From Rothia similimucilaginosa (GTDB lineage: Bacteria; Actinomycetota; Actinomycetes; Actinomycetales; Micrococcaceae), in contig NZ_JAOVAM010000002.1 of NCBI RefSeq assembly GCF_029850875.1, positions 186,001 to 250,000 on the forward strand: a stretch of DNA of 64,000 nucleotides, given 5' to 3'. Both the position numbers and the translations under genes were made by a program. The notes under the pieces were generated by a model. That model did no database searches, was not told the DNA's origin, and was given only the letters and a program-made list of their open reading frames with translations. Every line of letters starts with the position of its first letter. Position 1 is the first letter of the stretch. This document shows, one piece after another, positions 35,607-44,586 of the stretch.

Positions 35607-36179
35607 TTAGTGACCGAACGGATCCGGGTCTACGCCGGGCATCCAGGAGTTACCGTCGACGGTCCAGCCTTCCTTCTTCACGACCTTCTTCATCTTGCCG
35701 GTCCACTTCTTGTTCAGGCGGTTCACGTACAGCTTGCCGTCCAGGTGGTCGGTTTCATGCTGCATGCAGCGTGCAAACCACCCGGTTGCCTCAAACTGGA
35801 CGGGGTTGCCGTGCTCGTCAAGACCGTTCACGGTCACCCACTCGGCACGCTTGAGGGGGAAGCCGTAACCGGGGAAGGACAGGCAACCCTCTTCCTCCTC
35901 GTAGGGGTCTGGGTCAGCGGTAGAAATCTTACCCAAGGTCAGTACCGGGTTGATGATGCAGCCGCGCGGGGGAACGCCGTCCTCATTCTCCATCTTGTAG
36001 GTGAAGATGCGCAGGCCCACACCAATCTGCGGTGCCGCTAGACCCACACCGTTGGATGCGTCCATAGTCTCGTACATGTCAGCCACGAGCTCCTTGAGCT
36101 CATCATTAAACTCGGTGACGGGTGCCGCTGGGCGGTGCAGAACGGGGTTGCCGTGAATAACGATGGGGCGAATAGCCAC
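35607..36179 (-). CDS. def: Peptide deformylase
   Basis: 190 residues. Removes the formyl group from nascent N-terminal fMet. The three motifs are GVGLAAPQIGV (motif I), EEGCLSFPG with the metal-binding Cys (motif II) and QHETDHLDG with the two His and catalytic Glu (motif III). A C-terminal tail WTGKMKKVVKKEGWTVDG follows. Start ATG is preceded by AAGGATGATTCCGTGGCT, so the spacing to AAGGA is longer than usual. Confidence 0.96.
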   Translation of the reverse strand: MAIRPIVIHGNPVLHRPAAPVTEFNDELKELVADMYETMDASNGVGLAAPQIGVGLRIFTYKMENEDGVPPRGCIINPVLTLGKISTADPDPYEEEEGCLSFPGYGFPLKRAEWVTVNGLDEHGNPVQFEATGWFARCMQHETDHLDGKLYVNRLNKKWTGKMKKVVKKEGWTVDGNSWMPGVDPDPFGH

Positions 36180-36366
36180 GGAATCATCCTTTGCTTGTGT
36201 TGAACGGGAACTGTTGGGTGGGAACTTGCCGGATGCGTCTGCCTCGTGAAGAATTACCTCATGAAGATGCGGTGCGCCCTGTTCCCGCTCGCTAGTTTAA
36301 AGTGCGGGTGTAAAAGCTCTGTTCCGGTACACCGTGTGCGGGCAAAACCGAATCGAGGGTAAACGA

Positions 36367-36400
36367 AAGGGCCGTTACGGATAACCATAACGACCCTTTC
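36367..36400 (-). terminator. Terminator after tRNA-His
   Basis: AAAGGGCCGTTACGG and CCATAACGACCCTTT pair with few mismatches; it lies 8 bp downstream of the tRNA on its strand. Confidence 0.8.
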
Positions 36401-36407
36401 CATCGGG

Positions 36408-36480
36408 GTGATCGACGGGGGTTGAACCCGCGACCTCCTGGACCACAACCAGGCGCTCTGCCAACTGAGCTACGACCACC
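36408..36480 (-). tRNA. tRNA-His (GTG)
   Basis: On the minus strand GTGGTCG pairs with CGATCAC, preceded by the extra G(-1) of tRNA-His. The anticodon stem CCTGG/CCAGG holds loop TTGTGGT (anticodon GTG). T arm is GCGGGTTCAACCCCCGT. CCA is not fully encoded. Confidence 0.95.
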
Positions 36481-36585
36481 ATGTGCTTCGCTTGGTTTCC
36501 CTTGCGATACGCAACGGATACTACTGTACAGGAGATTCAGAAACCTGCCAAATCAAAAAGCCGTGATGCTTGTTACAGTCCGTGC

Positions 36586-37263
36586 TTACGCCTTGGATGC
36601 CTCAGAAACGGACGCCTCAGCCTCGCACTCAGCCGCCTCACGTGTGGCTCGCTCAGTCTCCACCTCACGCGCAATCTGCGCCGAAGCAATCGCATCCGGG
36701 CCCTGCGGCACAAAAATAGTGCGGCGGTAATACTTCAACTCATCAATCGAGTCCTTGATATCACCCAGTGCGCGATGGTTACCGGTCTTCGCCGGGGCGC
36801 TGTGACGAGCCGCCGGGTACCAGCGCGACGCCAGCTCCTTAATGGTCGACACATCAATTACACGGTAGTGCAGGTGCGCCATGACCTCGGGCATGTAACG
36901 CTCCAGGAAACGCTTATCCATGCCCACCGAGTTGCCGCCCAGCTGCGCCTTGCCCGCCACCGGAACATACTTCTTGATGTAGCGAAGCACCTGCTCCTGC
37001 GCGTAATCCATTGACACACCGTGCTCAATATCGGGCAGTAGACCCGAGGCCTCATGCATCGAACGCACAAAGTCATTCATGCTCTCCAGCGCGCCGGCAG
37101 GAGACTCGTCACCGGGCTTAATGACGAACTCAACACCGGAACCCAGAATGTTCAAATCGGCATCCGTGACCAGAACGCCCACCTCGACGAGAGCATCATT
37201 CTCCACGTCCAAGCCGGTCATCTCACAGTCAATCCATACAATACGTTCACTAGAAATACTCAC
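36586..37263 (-). CDS. orn: Oligoribonuclease
   Basis: 225 residues. DEDDh exonuclease that degrades short RNA and pGpG-like dinucleotides to mononucleotides. Exo I is VWIDCEMTGLD at residues 9-19, Exo II lies around NSVGMDKRFLERYMPEV, and Exo III is HRALGDIKDSIDEL with the active-site His and Asp. The extra 20-25 residues at the C-terminus are Ala/Glu/Ser-rich. Confidence 0.96.
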   Translation of the reverse strand: MSISSERIVWIDCEMTGLDVENDALVEVGVLVTDADLNILGSGVEFVIKPGDESPAGALESMNDFVRSMHEASGLLPDIEHGVSMDYAQEQVLRYIKKYVPVAGKAQLGGNSVGMDKRFLERYMPEVMAHLHYRVIDVSTIKELASRWYPAARHSAPAKTGNHRALGDIKDSIDELKYYRRTIFVPQGPDAIASAQIAREVETERATREAAECEAEASVSEASKA

Positions 37264-37491
37264 CCTCCCACTCTACCCCCAAACACCGCCGACCCGGTGG
37301 ATAGCACATCACAAAAGGGTGCAAGAGGGCGCAAGAGGATGCACAAACGGCAGCATCGAGGGAGAACTGCGCCACTCTGCGCGCCCCTGAGGTATGTTCA
37401 CAAGCTTCTTCATAACAGTGATTCTCGCAAGTGCATCCAAGGGCTCCGGTATGATAAAAGCCAGAAGGACGATGCAGACAGAAAGGGAGTT

Positions 37492-39165
37492 ATGCGCGCA
37501 CTAAAGGAGCTAGCACACCGGCTCACCACCCCCAGCGCACACGACGCACCTCTCTCACCCAAACTCTTGGACTACGTCAATAATCATCGTCTGCGTACGC
37601 TGATTATCGGCACTATCGGCTCCATCATGGTCACCCTCGGCTCCTACGCCGTCGGTTGGCTCGCCGACAGCTCTAACTTCTGGCGCTACGACATTATCCG
37701 CGCCATCCGATTCGAAGCCGCATGGGTCATTACCGGCATTATTATGCTCGCCCTCGGCGCCATGATTATGTGCCGTGAATGGCTGCGCATCTACCAGAAA
37801 ATGGGTGACTGGAACGAACCCAACACCATGCGTTGGATGATTGCCGTCATCACCAGCTGGTCTCTGCCGCAGGTCTTCGCCTTCACCATCTACAGCCGCG
37901 ACATGTTCTCCTACTACGGGCAGGGCATGGTCATGGCGCACGGCCTCAACCCGTACAAGCACGGTGTCTCCGAGATCTCAAACTTCATGCAGAACGGTGC
38001 GGACCCCATGTGGGCGGAATCTCCACCCCCGTACGGACCGGTCTCACTTAAGCTCGAAGAGTGGATTGTGCACCTGGCGGGGGAGAACATCGACCTCTCC
38101 CTCTTCTACTTCCGCCTGCTTTCCGTGTTCGCGGTCATCGGCATCCTCTTCTACGTGGCAAAACTCGCTAAGGCACACGGCTTCAATCAGGTCCGCGCCC
38201 TCTGGCAGATCGGCCCGAACCCGCTGTTCATCGCATCGTTCATCGCCAGCGGCCACAACGACTCGCTCATGACCATGTTCATGCTCGGCGGCCTCTACTA
38301 CGCCAAGCGCTACCGCGACACCTGGTGGGGCGGCCCACTCGGCGTGACCTTCGTAGCCCTCGGCGTTGCCGTCAAGCCGCTTGCCCTCGTGGTGCTGCCC
38401 TTCGTGGGTCTGCTCTGGGCGGGTAAGAACGCCTCCTGGCCGCGCAAGTTCATCTTCTGGGCCCTCTCCGGCGTGCTACTGCTTGCTGAAATGACGCTCA
38501 TGGGCTGGGTAACCGGACTGGAATTCGGCTGGATTAGGGCACTGTCCACCACCGGCGGCCAGTACATCTGGTACACCCCCTTCGGCCTGGTCATCGGCGC
38601 CGCCTCCCTGTTCGTTCAGGGCGACGCCTTCGAGGTCATACGCAAGCTCATCGAGACCGTCGGCAAGGGCATCGGCATGCTCGGCGCTATGGCAATGGCA
38701 TTCGTTGGACGCGACCGCAATATCGTCCGCCATGCCGGCCTCGCAATCCTGTTCATGCTCCTGTGCAGCCCCATGATTCAGCCCTGGTACCTGCTCTGGG
38801 CAATCCCGATGCTCGCCGCAACCGGTCTGCGCTCGCACTTCCAGCTCATGTGGTACTTCATCACCACGCTGTTCTTCATGGCGTACGGTGTGAGCGACCA
38901 GCTGAACGTATCGCCCTACCTGCGTGACTTCAACCAGGACATGGGCCGACTCATCGCGACCGTCATCTGCCTGGGCTACATCATCTACCTGGTGGCCCTC
39001 GACCCGGCAACCCGCCGCCTGGTGTACGTGAGCCTGCACCCCACGCAGATTCGCCGCACCGCCATCCGCCTGTGGTGGCAGCTGTTCCCCGGCGCATCAA
39101 GCCGTCGTACCCGCCGCCGCGAGGTGAAAAAGGCAGAACGGGAAGCCGCCAAGATAGGCTCCTAG
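37492..39165 (+). CDS. mptB: MptB-like polyprenol-phosphate-mannose alpha-1,6-mannosyltransferase
   Basis: 557 residues from the ATG at 37492 (AAAGGGAG upstream); the longer frame starts inside antisense orn. About 12-13 membrane helices of the GT-C fold. The first long loop has YSRDMFSYYGQGMVMAHGLNP and PPPYGPVSL, the MptA/MptB signature with the catalytic acid pair. Family enzymes extend the alpha-1,6-mannan core of lipomannan-type glycolipids at the outer face of the membrane. The basic C-terminal tail (RRTRRREVKKAEREAAK) is cytoplasmic. Confidence 0.8.
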   Translation: MRALKELAHRLTTPSAHDAPLSPKLLDYVNNHRLRTLIIGTIGSIMVTLGSYAVGWLADSSNFWRYDIIRAIRFEAAWVITGIIMLALGAMIMCREWLRIYQKMGDWNEPNTMRWMIAVITSWSLPQVFAFTIYSRDMFSYYGQGMVMAHGLNPYKHGVSEISNFMQNGADPMWAESPPPYGPVSLKLEEWIVHLAGENIDLSLFYFRLLSVFAVIGILFYVAKLAKAHGFNQVRALWQIGPNPLFIASFIASGHNDSLMTMFMLGGLYYAKRYRDTWWGGPLGVTFVALGVAVKPLALVVLPFVGLLWAGKNASWPRKFIFWALSGVLLLAEMTLMGWVTGLEFGWIRALSTTGGQYIWYTPFGLVIGAASLFVQGDAFEVIRKLIETVGKGIGMLGAMAMAFVGRDRNIVRHAGLAILFMLLCSPMIQPWYLLWAIPMLAATGLRSHFQLMWYFITTLFFMAYGVSDQLNVSPYLRDFNQDMGRLIATVICLGYIIYLVALDPATRRLVYVSLHPTQIRRTAIRLWWQLFPGASSRRTRRREVKKAEREAAKIGS

Positions 39166-39312
39166 CGTGAATTCCCAGCGCGAACTCCCGGTGTAAATCC
39201 CGGTCGTGCTTACCGGATGTCGGGCCAGCCGGATGCGCTGCCCAGTGGACCGGCCCCCGCGTGAGAGGCGCGGTGCAGGAGAAGCATAAATTCTCATGTA
39301 CCCTAGAGGAAG

Positions 39313-39388
39313 GCCTCAGTAGCTCAGAGGATAGAGCAGGAGCCTTCTAATCTCTTGGTCGGGGGTTCGATTCCCTCCTGGGGCGCCA
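39313..39388 (+). tRNA. tRNA-Arg (TCT)
   Basis: 76 nt with CCA encoded. GCCTCAG pairs with CTGGGGC, the anticodon loop is CTTCTAA (anticodon TCT) and the T arm is GGGGGTTCGATTCCCTC. The anticodon stem closes with a C-T mismatch next to the loop. Confidence 0.9.
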
Positions 39389-39396
39389 CATGCAGA

Positions 39397-39437
39397 AACC
39401 GCCCCGCACCCTAAACTCAGGGTGCGGGGCGGTTTTC
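39397..39437. terminator. Terminator after tRNA-Arg
   Basis: AACCGCCCCGCACCCT and AGGGTGCGGGGCGGTTTTC form a long stem with a T run; probably also serves the convergent HNH gene. Confidence 0.9.
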
Positions 39438-39495
39438 TTTATAGTTTTTGCGTTGGTGTGCCGCGAGGTGCCGGGAGGCTATTTCTTGGCTGGGA

Positions 39496-40395
39496 TTACT
39501 TCTTGGTCGGGTTGGTGCCCTTGCAGGAGTTAAGGACGCGCTCCATAACCTTCTTTTCCTCCGCGGTGACCCACAGTTTGTACTTCGCCTTCACGTGCAC
39601 CTGGCGTGCCACGTAGGTGCAGCGGTAGGCGGTGTTGCTCGGCAGCCAATCGGAGGCGTCTGCATCGGACTTCTGCTGGTTTGCCGGGCCGTCTGCAGCG
39701 AGCAGGTTTTCTGGGTCGTTTGCCAGTTGGCGGCGCTGCTCTGCGGTCAGATCCTGCGCACCGGTCTGCCACGCGTTCGAAAGAGCCACCACATGATCAA
39801 TCTGCACGGCTGCGGAGGTCTTCTTGCCGCGCTTGAACTCAATGGTCTTGCCGGTGTAGGGGTCATTCAGAGTGCCGCTAATTACGGTGCATGCGTGGGT
39901 CCTGACCTTGAAACGAAGGTTGGTCAGATCGCGGCGCAGAATGTCGTCGCGAGTGTTGCACTTGTTACCGTCAACGTCATCCCAAGCGGGGCCGAACTGT
40001 TCACGAGAGTAGCCAGCCTTCGACGCGCGTTCCTTCACCTGCAGGGATACCAGCTCGCTCTTCGCGGTCGCCAGATCCGGTGCGAGCGCGGTCGCGAGAT
40101 CAACCGCCTTGTACGGGTTCTTGACCTCGGCGAGGGTTTCTGTGGCAACGGTGGTTTCTCCCTCATCGGTGGCGGAGGTCGTCGCCTCCGAACCGAGCAT
40201 GCCGTCCACACCGTTCTTACTCACGTAGACCAGGCCAATAATCAGCAAGATAACGGCAAACACAGCGAGCAGACCGTAAATGAGACGCTTTTTCTGCGGG
40301 TCCATCGAGTCGGGCAGCTTGGGCAGGTTGCGTTGAATCCGCTGAAGATCCTGTAGTGTGGGCAGGTCGTTGCTGTTGATGGGCTTTTTGCTCAC
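39496..40395 (-). CDS. Exported or membrane-anchored HNH endonuclease (DUF1524/GmrSD-C type)
   Basis: 299 residues from a GTG at 40395 with GGAG 5 bp upstream; the longer frame to 40434 lacks such a site. A membrane helix (about residues 38-58, LIYGLLAVFAVILLIIGLVYV) follows a basic N-terminus. The outer part holds the nuclease core: IDHVVALSNAWQTGA, NDPENLLAADGPANQQKSD and the C-terminal KLWVTAEEK segment, with a Cys pair probably forming a disulfide. Such nucleases degrade extracellular DNA. It is divergent from ssb, with one ssb-side element shared with the DNA-uptake operon. Confidence 0.85.
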   Translation of the reverse strand: MSKKPINSNDLPTLQDLQRIQRNLPKLPDSMDPQKKRLIYGLLAVFAVILLIIGLVYVSKNGVDGMLGSEATTSATDEGETTVATETLAEVKNPYKAVDLATALAPDLATAKSELVSLQVKERASKAGYSREQFGPAWDDVDGNKCNTRDDILRRDLTNLRFKVRTHACTVISGTLNDPYTGKTIEFKRGKKTSAAVQIDHVVALSNAWQTGAQDLTAEQRRQLANDPENLLAADGPANQQKSDADASDWLPSNTAYRCTYVARQVHVKAKYKLWVTAEEKKVMERVLNSCKGTNPTKK

Positions 40396-40630
40396 GGAAA
40401 CTCCAGGGGTAGATCGGGATGCGGCTGAGTGCACCGCATCATCAAGGATAGAGCGCGTGGGATAGAAATAGTTAACGTGAGGGCAAAAAATAGCCGCCCC
40501 GACGCTGAAATACCTATCATGATGCCGGATGGGGTGGGGTTTGTGGAAGTAGCTTTGGGGGCCGCGGGCGTGATGCCGGATGGGGAGTAGTCGTCATATT
40601 TCTGTGGGGAGTGCACTGCCTGCGGGTAAA

Positions 40631-40711
40631 TTTTGAAAAAACGGGGTGAAAAATTCAAAAACTCTATCCACAGGCGGTACCCAAAACCGTAAAACGTGAG
40701 GTTATCCACAG
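40631..40711 (+). promoter_or_regulatory. Inverted TTTTGAA/TTCAAA element plus DnaA-type boxes upstream of ssb
   Basis: TTTTGAA (40631-40637) and TTCAAA (40654-40659) are inverted half-sites. CTATCCACAG follows at 40664-40673 and GAGGTTATCCACAG at 40698-40711, containing the DnaA consensus TTATCCACA. The same layout lies upstream of yraN at 44587-44668. The rest of 40396-40791 shows no gene. Confidence 0.6.
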
Positions 40712-40791
40712 AAGCGGTAACCGCCAGGTGCAGAGTCGGGTAAATGCTGGCAGGGTGGAGGAACCCACCCACTAGTTTCTAAGGAGAAACC

Positions 40792-41328
40792 ATGAGCGAC
40801 ACCATCCTGATCCGTGGATTCACCGCTTCCGACCCGACACTGAGCACCCTGCCCAATGGGGTGCCCGTCGTGAACTTTCGCCTCGCCAGCACCCCGCGTT
40901 GGCAAGACGCCACCGGCACCTGGAAAGAAGGCACCACCAACTGGTACACCGTGAAAGCCTACCGCCGCCTCGCCCAGAACATCGCCACCTCCATTGAGAA
41001 AGGGCAACCGCTGGTCGTGAGTGGCCGCCAACGTATTAGCCGCTGGAACCGTGAAGACGGCACGCAGGGCACCACGGTAGAAGTGGATGCCCTCGGTATC
41101 GGTCACGACCTGAACTACGGTACGAGCACCTTCGCCCGCACCGTGGAGAAGCGCACGGTCAACGAGGGTTCCATGCAGGGGGTACCTCAGCAGGACGCAA
41201 CGCAGCAGGGTACGCCGCACTCGGGTGCACCATCGCAGGAGGCGCCTCAGTACACGCAACAGTATGCTCCTGCGCAGAACGGTGCATCCGAGGGCGGGGG
41301 AGTGCAGAGTGACGAACCCCCCTTCTAA
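40792..41328 (+). CDS. ssb: Single-stranded DNA-binding protein
   Basis: 178 residues. The OB fold occupies residues 1-110 (ILIRGFTASDPTLS, VNFRLASTPRW, WYTVKAYRRLAQNIA, LVVSGRQRISRW). The tail is Gln/Pro-rich and ends SDEPPF, the acidic tip that recruits repair proteins. It stands alone with AAGGAGAAACC before the ATG. In many actinobacteria the replication Ssb lies between rpsF and rpsR; this stand-alone copy could therefore be the paralogue used in DNA uptake (inference from the shared promoter element). Confidence 0.93.
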   Translation: MSDTILIRGFTASDPTLSTLPNGVPVVNFRLASTPRWQDATGTWKEGTTNWYTVKAYRRLAQNIATSIEKGQPLVVSGRQRISRWNREDGTQGTTVEVDALGIGHDLNYGTSTFARTVEKRTVNEGSMQGVPQQDATQQGTPHSGAPSQEAPQYTQQYAPAQNGASEGGGVQSDEPPF

Positions 41329-41345
41329 AAGTGTTCCCCGGATGC

Positions 41346-41374
41346 TTGCATAAACGCGGGTGCATTGGGATAAT
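41346..41374 (+). promoter_or_regulatory. Promoter of rplS
   Basis: TTGCAT, 17 bp, GATAAT. Transcription would start near 41381, just before the structured leader. Confidence 0.65.
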
Positions 41375-41384
41375 GGGGCATTGT

Positions 41385-41493
41385 GTTGACATCGGGCACG
41401 CCCCTGCCGCAGGGGGAAGAGCGACCAACGATGTCAACCTTCGGGCACCAATCCTGTCCGAAGCATAAAGTTTTCTGTCCCGCAGTGGGGCAG
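41385..41493 (+). promoter_or_regulatory. Structured 5' leader of rplS
   Basis: Three hairpins in a row: GTTGACATCG/CGATGTCAAC with an inner CCCCTG/CAGGGG, then CTTCGG/CCGAAG (41439-41463), then CTGTCCC/GGGGCAG (41475-41493). Leaders of this kind before rplS are known for L19 autoregulation in other phyla; similarity here is in layout only. Confidence 0.5.
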
Positions 41494-41545
41494 AGCAATC
41501 TGAGTCTATTTGACCTGCGGCAGATGGCTCTGGAGATCTACAACT

Positions 41546-41893
41546 ATGCAGACTCTTGACTTCCTCGACAAGAAGTCCCTCCGTGACGACATCCCCGCAT
41601 TCGGCCCCGGTGACACCCTGAACGTTCACGTTAAAATCGTTGAAGGTAAGAACCACCGTATCCAGGTCTTCAAGGGCTTCGTCGTTGGCCGCCAGGGTGC
41701 AGGCGTTCGCGAGACCTTCACCGTCCGCAAGGTTTCCTTCGGCGTTGGTGTTGAGCGTACCTTCCCCGTTCACTCTCCCTCCATCGAGAAGATTGAGGTT
41801 GTGACCCGCGGTGACGTCCGTCGTGCAAAGCTGTACTACATGCGCGACCGCCACGGTAAGGCTGCTCGTATCCGCGAGAAGCGTGAGTTCTAA
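41546..41893 (+). CDS. rplS: 50S ribosomal protein L19
   Basis: 115 residues. Start [31 protein letters not shown] and the late [21 protein letters not shown] are typical of L19, which sits at the 30S-50S interface. GGAG lies 10 bp before the ATG. Preceded by a structured leader of about 160 nt and followed by a terminator, so it is a single-gene unit. Confidence 0.97.
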   Translation: MQTLDFLDKKSLRDDIPAFGPGDTLNVHVKIVEGKNHRIQVFKGFVVGRQGAGVRETFTVRKVSFGVGVERTFPVHSPSIEKIEVVTRGDVRRAKLYYMRDRHGKAARIREKREF

Positions 41894-41919
41894 TCTTTAT
41901 AGATACAGAATTCTGTTGC

Positions 41920-41963
41920 AAACCGCTCCCCAACCGCATTCCGCGAGCAAGGAGCGGTTTTTG
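41920..41963 (+). terminator. Terminator after rplS
   Basis: AAACCGCTCC pairs with GGAGCGGTTTTTG. Confidence 0.85.
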
Positions 41964-42087
41964 CATATTCTGAGAACCTTGCCGCTCTCAGAAAATAAAA
42001 GCCCAAGAGCACAAGCACTCTCGATACAATAGCTAGGTACCGTTTCACCCGAGCTAGGTATCTCTCAAACGAAAGGCTCACTCCAGC

Positions 42088-43200
42088 ATGGCAGACGACA
42101 AGAACACTGCGAACACCAGCCCCTTCCCTGAGGGATACCAGCCTCAAAGCCGCCGCGAGCGCCGAGAAATGGAAGAATACTTCACACGTCTCGCCGCTGA
42201 GAAGGCCACAGCTGAGAATGCAGCTACTGAGCAGAGCGCCGCAGAGAATGCGGACGCTACTGGGGCGACCGAATGTAATACCGAGAGCACTCGTGAGCTG
42301 GTAGCTAGCGCCGAGGCAAGTGCCGCCGTGACTTCTTCCTCCGTGAAGGAAGCGAAGAAGAACGCCGCAGTGAAGAATGCCGAGCGCGAAGAAACCGCCG
42401 ATGAGGAGACTACCGCAGATGTGGAAACTACCAAGGACTTCTCCGAAATGACCCCCAAGGAACGCCGCAAGGCAAAGCGCGCCGAACAAGCAGAGCTGAC
42501 CTACTCCCAGGCGCAGGAAGAAGGCCGACTCGGCGAATGGCTCTGGGTACAGGCACGCGAGGGCGGCACTGTCATCCTCTACGCGCTGGTCATCGCATTC
42601 CTGGTCAAGACCTTCCTGCTGCGTGGCTTCTACATTCCCTCCGGCTCCATGGAGCAGACCCTGCAGGTGAACGACCGCGTGTTCATTAACGTGGCGGGCT
42701 CCTACTTTAGCAATCCCAAGCGCGGCGACGTCATTGTCTTCAAGGACTCTCAGGGTTGGATTCCCTCCACCCAAAAATCCAGCAACCCGCTCAAGGACGG
42801 CCTGTCCTTCATGGGTATTCTGCCGGATACCTCATCGAACTACCTAGTCAAGCGTGTTATTGGTACCCCCGGTGACGTGGTCGAAAGCGACGGAAACGGC
42901 AAGGTCAAGGTCAATGGTGTAGAAATTACCGAACCGTACCTGTACCCCGGCAACCAGCCCTCGGAGATCCCCTTCAAGGTGACCGTGCCCGCCGGCAAGT
43001 ACTTCGTGATGGGTGACCACCGCAGCAACTCCGCCGACTCCCGCTACCACATTAGCGACGGCACCGCGTTCATCTCCAAGGACGACGTGCAGGGTAACGT
43101 ATTCGTGGTGGCGTGGCCGCTGAACCACTTCGGTCTGCTACAGGATCAGAGCTCAGTGTTCTCCTCGATTCCCGAGCCGACCTCCACCCCGAGCGAGTAA
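42088..43200 (+). CDS. lepB: Signal peptidase I
   Basis: 370 residues. Cleaves Sec and Tat signal peptides at the outer face. A long cytoplasmic N-terminus (residues 1-155, Ala/Glu-rich with Lys/Arg clusters) precedes one membrane helix (about 161-178). The catalytic Ser187 is in IPSGSMEQTL, the general base Lys255 in NYLVKRVIGTPGD, and box E is GDHRSNSADSRYH. The N-terminal extension is much longer than in most type I peptidases and of low complexity. AAAGGCTCACTCCAGC precedes the ATG. Followed 6-12 bp later by rnhB. Confidence 0.95.
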   Translation: MADDKNTANTSPFPEGYQPQSRRERREMEEYFTRLAAEKATAENAATEQSAAENADATGATECNTESTRELVASAEASAAVTSSSVKEAKKNAAVKNAEREETADEETTADVETTKDFSEMTPKERRKAKRAEQAELTYSQAQEEGRLGEWLWVQAREGGTVILYALVIAFLVKTFLLRGFYIPSGSMEQTLQVNDRVFINVAGSYFSNPKRGDVIVFKDSQGWIPSTQKSSNPLKDGLSFMGILPDTSSNYLVKRVIGTPGDVVESDGNGKVKVNGVEITEPYLYPGNQPSEIPFKVTVPAGKYFVMGDHRSNSADSRYHISDGTAFISKDDVQGNVFVVAWPLNHFGLLQDQSSVFSSIPEPTSTPSE

Positions 43201-43212
43201 GCGAGCTTGGGA

Positions 43213-44028
43213 ATGATGGTGAGCGCTCAGAAGAGTGCAAGGAAACCCGCTCAATCTAAGCCTGCAAAGACAACACCGCCTGCCGCCGACCTCGAATACG
43301 AGCAGCAGCTCTTCGCCTCCGGCACCCGCACGGTTGCCGGAATCGACGAGGTGGGCCGCGGCTCCATGGCGGGCCCGGTCACCGTGGGCGTCGCAATCCT
43401 CACCCCGGACGCCACCCTCGAAGTGGGCGGGCTAATCGACTCCAAAGCACTCTCACCGGCACGCCGCGAATCCATGGTTCCCGAAATCCGCCAGTGGTGC
43501 GCCGTGGCAGTCGGCCACGTGGAACCGGCAGATATTGACCGGCTCGGCATGACCCTCTCGCTGAGACTTGCCGCTCAGCGTGCGCTCGCTGAGCTGGCGC
43601 GCCGCGGATACCGTGCCGACGCCGCCCTGCTGGATGGTAAGCACGACTGGTTTACCCCTCCGCAGGAGGACCTGTTCAGTGCGCTGGCACCGGACCCGGC
43701 GCAGGCACACTATAACGCACTGCTCGCCCAGGCATGGGAAGGCGCAGGTGAGCCCGCGCAGATGCCGGTGACCATGGTCATTAAGGGCGACTACAAATGC
43801 GCCTCCATTGCCGCCGCATCGGTGGTTGCGAAGGTGGAACGTGACGAGCTGATGGTCCAGCTGGATGCCTGCTACCCGGGGTACGGCTGGGCAAACAACA
43901 AGGGCTACGGATCCGCCGCTCATCGCGAGGCGATTAGCGTGCAGGGCCCCAGCCCGCAGCATCGACTGTCATGGTCGCTTCCGGCGACCGCCGAGCAGAT
44001 TAAGGCCGCCGCGACACAGCGCGGCTAG
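43213..44028 (+). CDS. rnhB: Ribonuclease HII
   Basis: 271 residues. Removes ribonucleotides from DNA. GIDEVGRGSMAGPV gives the first Asp-Glu pair, DALLDGKHDW the next Asp region, and IAAASVVAKVERDELM with YGWANNKGYG the C-terminal part. The start could be the ATG at 43213 or 43216 or the GTG at 43219; GGGA upstream suits the GTG best. In an operon with lepB and DUF2469, the usual actinobacterial order. Confidence 0.95.
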   Translation: MMVSAQKSARKPAQSKPAKTTPPAADLEYEQQLFASGTRTVAGIDEVGRGSMAGPVTVGVAILTPDATLEVGGLIDSKALSPARRESMVPEIRQWCAVAVGHVEPADIDRLGMTLSLRLAAQRALAELARRGYRADAALLDGKHDWFTPPQEDLFSALAPDPAQAHYNALLAQAWEGAGEPAQMPVTMVIKGDYKCASIAAASVVAKVERDELMVQLDACYPGYGWANNKGYGSAAHREAISVQGPSPQHRLSWSLPATAEQIKAAATQRG

Positions 44029-44126
44029 GGCGCATGGCGTTCCTGAAGACCGCGCCTCGGAAGCTGGCGAAAGCCTAACGTGCCACCGCTGAATCAGTAC
44101 TAAGAAAGCCCAGGAAAGGAAGAGTA

Positions 44127-44453
44127 ATGAGCGCAGAAGACCTCGAAAACTACGAGACCGACGCCCAAATGGCGCTCTACCGCGAATACAAAGACGTCAT
44201 GTCGCTCTTTAGCTACGCGGTAGAAACCGACCGACGCTTCTATCTGGCAAACCAGGTGGACGTCACCCCGCATGTGCAGGGCGGCACCCTCTACTTTGAG
44301 GTGAGCATGAGCGACGTGTGGGTGTGGGATGTATTCCGCTCCAACCGCTTTGTGAAGAAGGTGCACGCCTACTCGGTACGTGATGTGAACGTGGAGGAGC
44401 GCCTGCCCAACCAGGAGTTCACCGTGCCGGAAATGCCGGACTTTAACGCCTAG
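44127..44453 (+). CDS. DUF2469 family protein
   Basis: 108 residues. Starts MSAEDLENYETDAQMALYREYKDV, with ETDRRFYLANQVDV and YFEVSMSDVWVWDVFR, the strongly conserved actinobacterial family DUF2469. Function unknown. It sits between rnhB and yraN as in many actinobacteria. GGAAAGGAAGAGTA precedes the ATG. Confidence 0.93.
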   Translation: MSAEDLENYETDAQMALYREYKDVMSLFSYAVETDRRFYLANQVDVTPHVQGGTLYFEVSMSDVWVWDVFRSNRFVKKVHAYSVRDVNVEERLPNQEFTVPEMPDFNA

Positions 44454-44586
44454 CTCAGGCCTGATTCACCGCCTTGCCGGAGGTAAGCGCACCAGTGCCG
44501 AGCTGCTGGGCGGCAGAACTTAGGCGATGAAACCGCGCGATGAAGCTACGCGAATATGACGCGGCGAATTGGCACCCGAGCGGCGT

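Noticed and set aside
37054-37491. Upstream extension of the mptB-like gene
   Set aside because: Overlaps orn in antisense and lacks a membrane-protein character; AAAGGGAG precedes ATG 37492.
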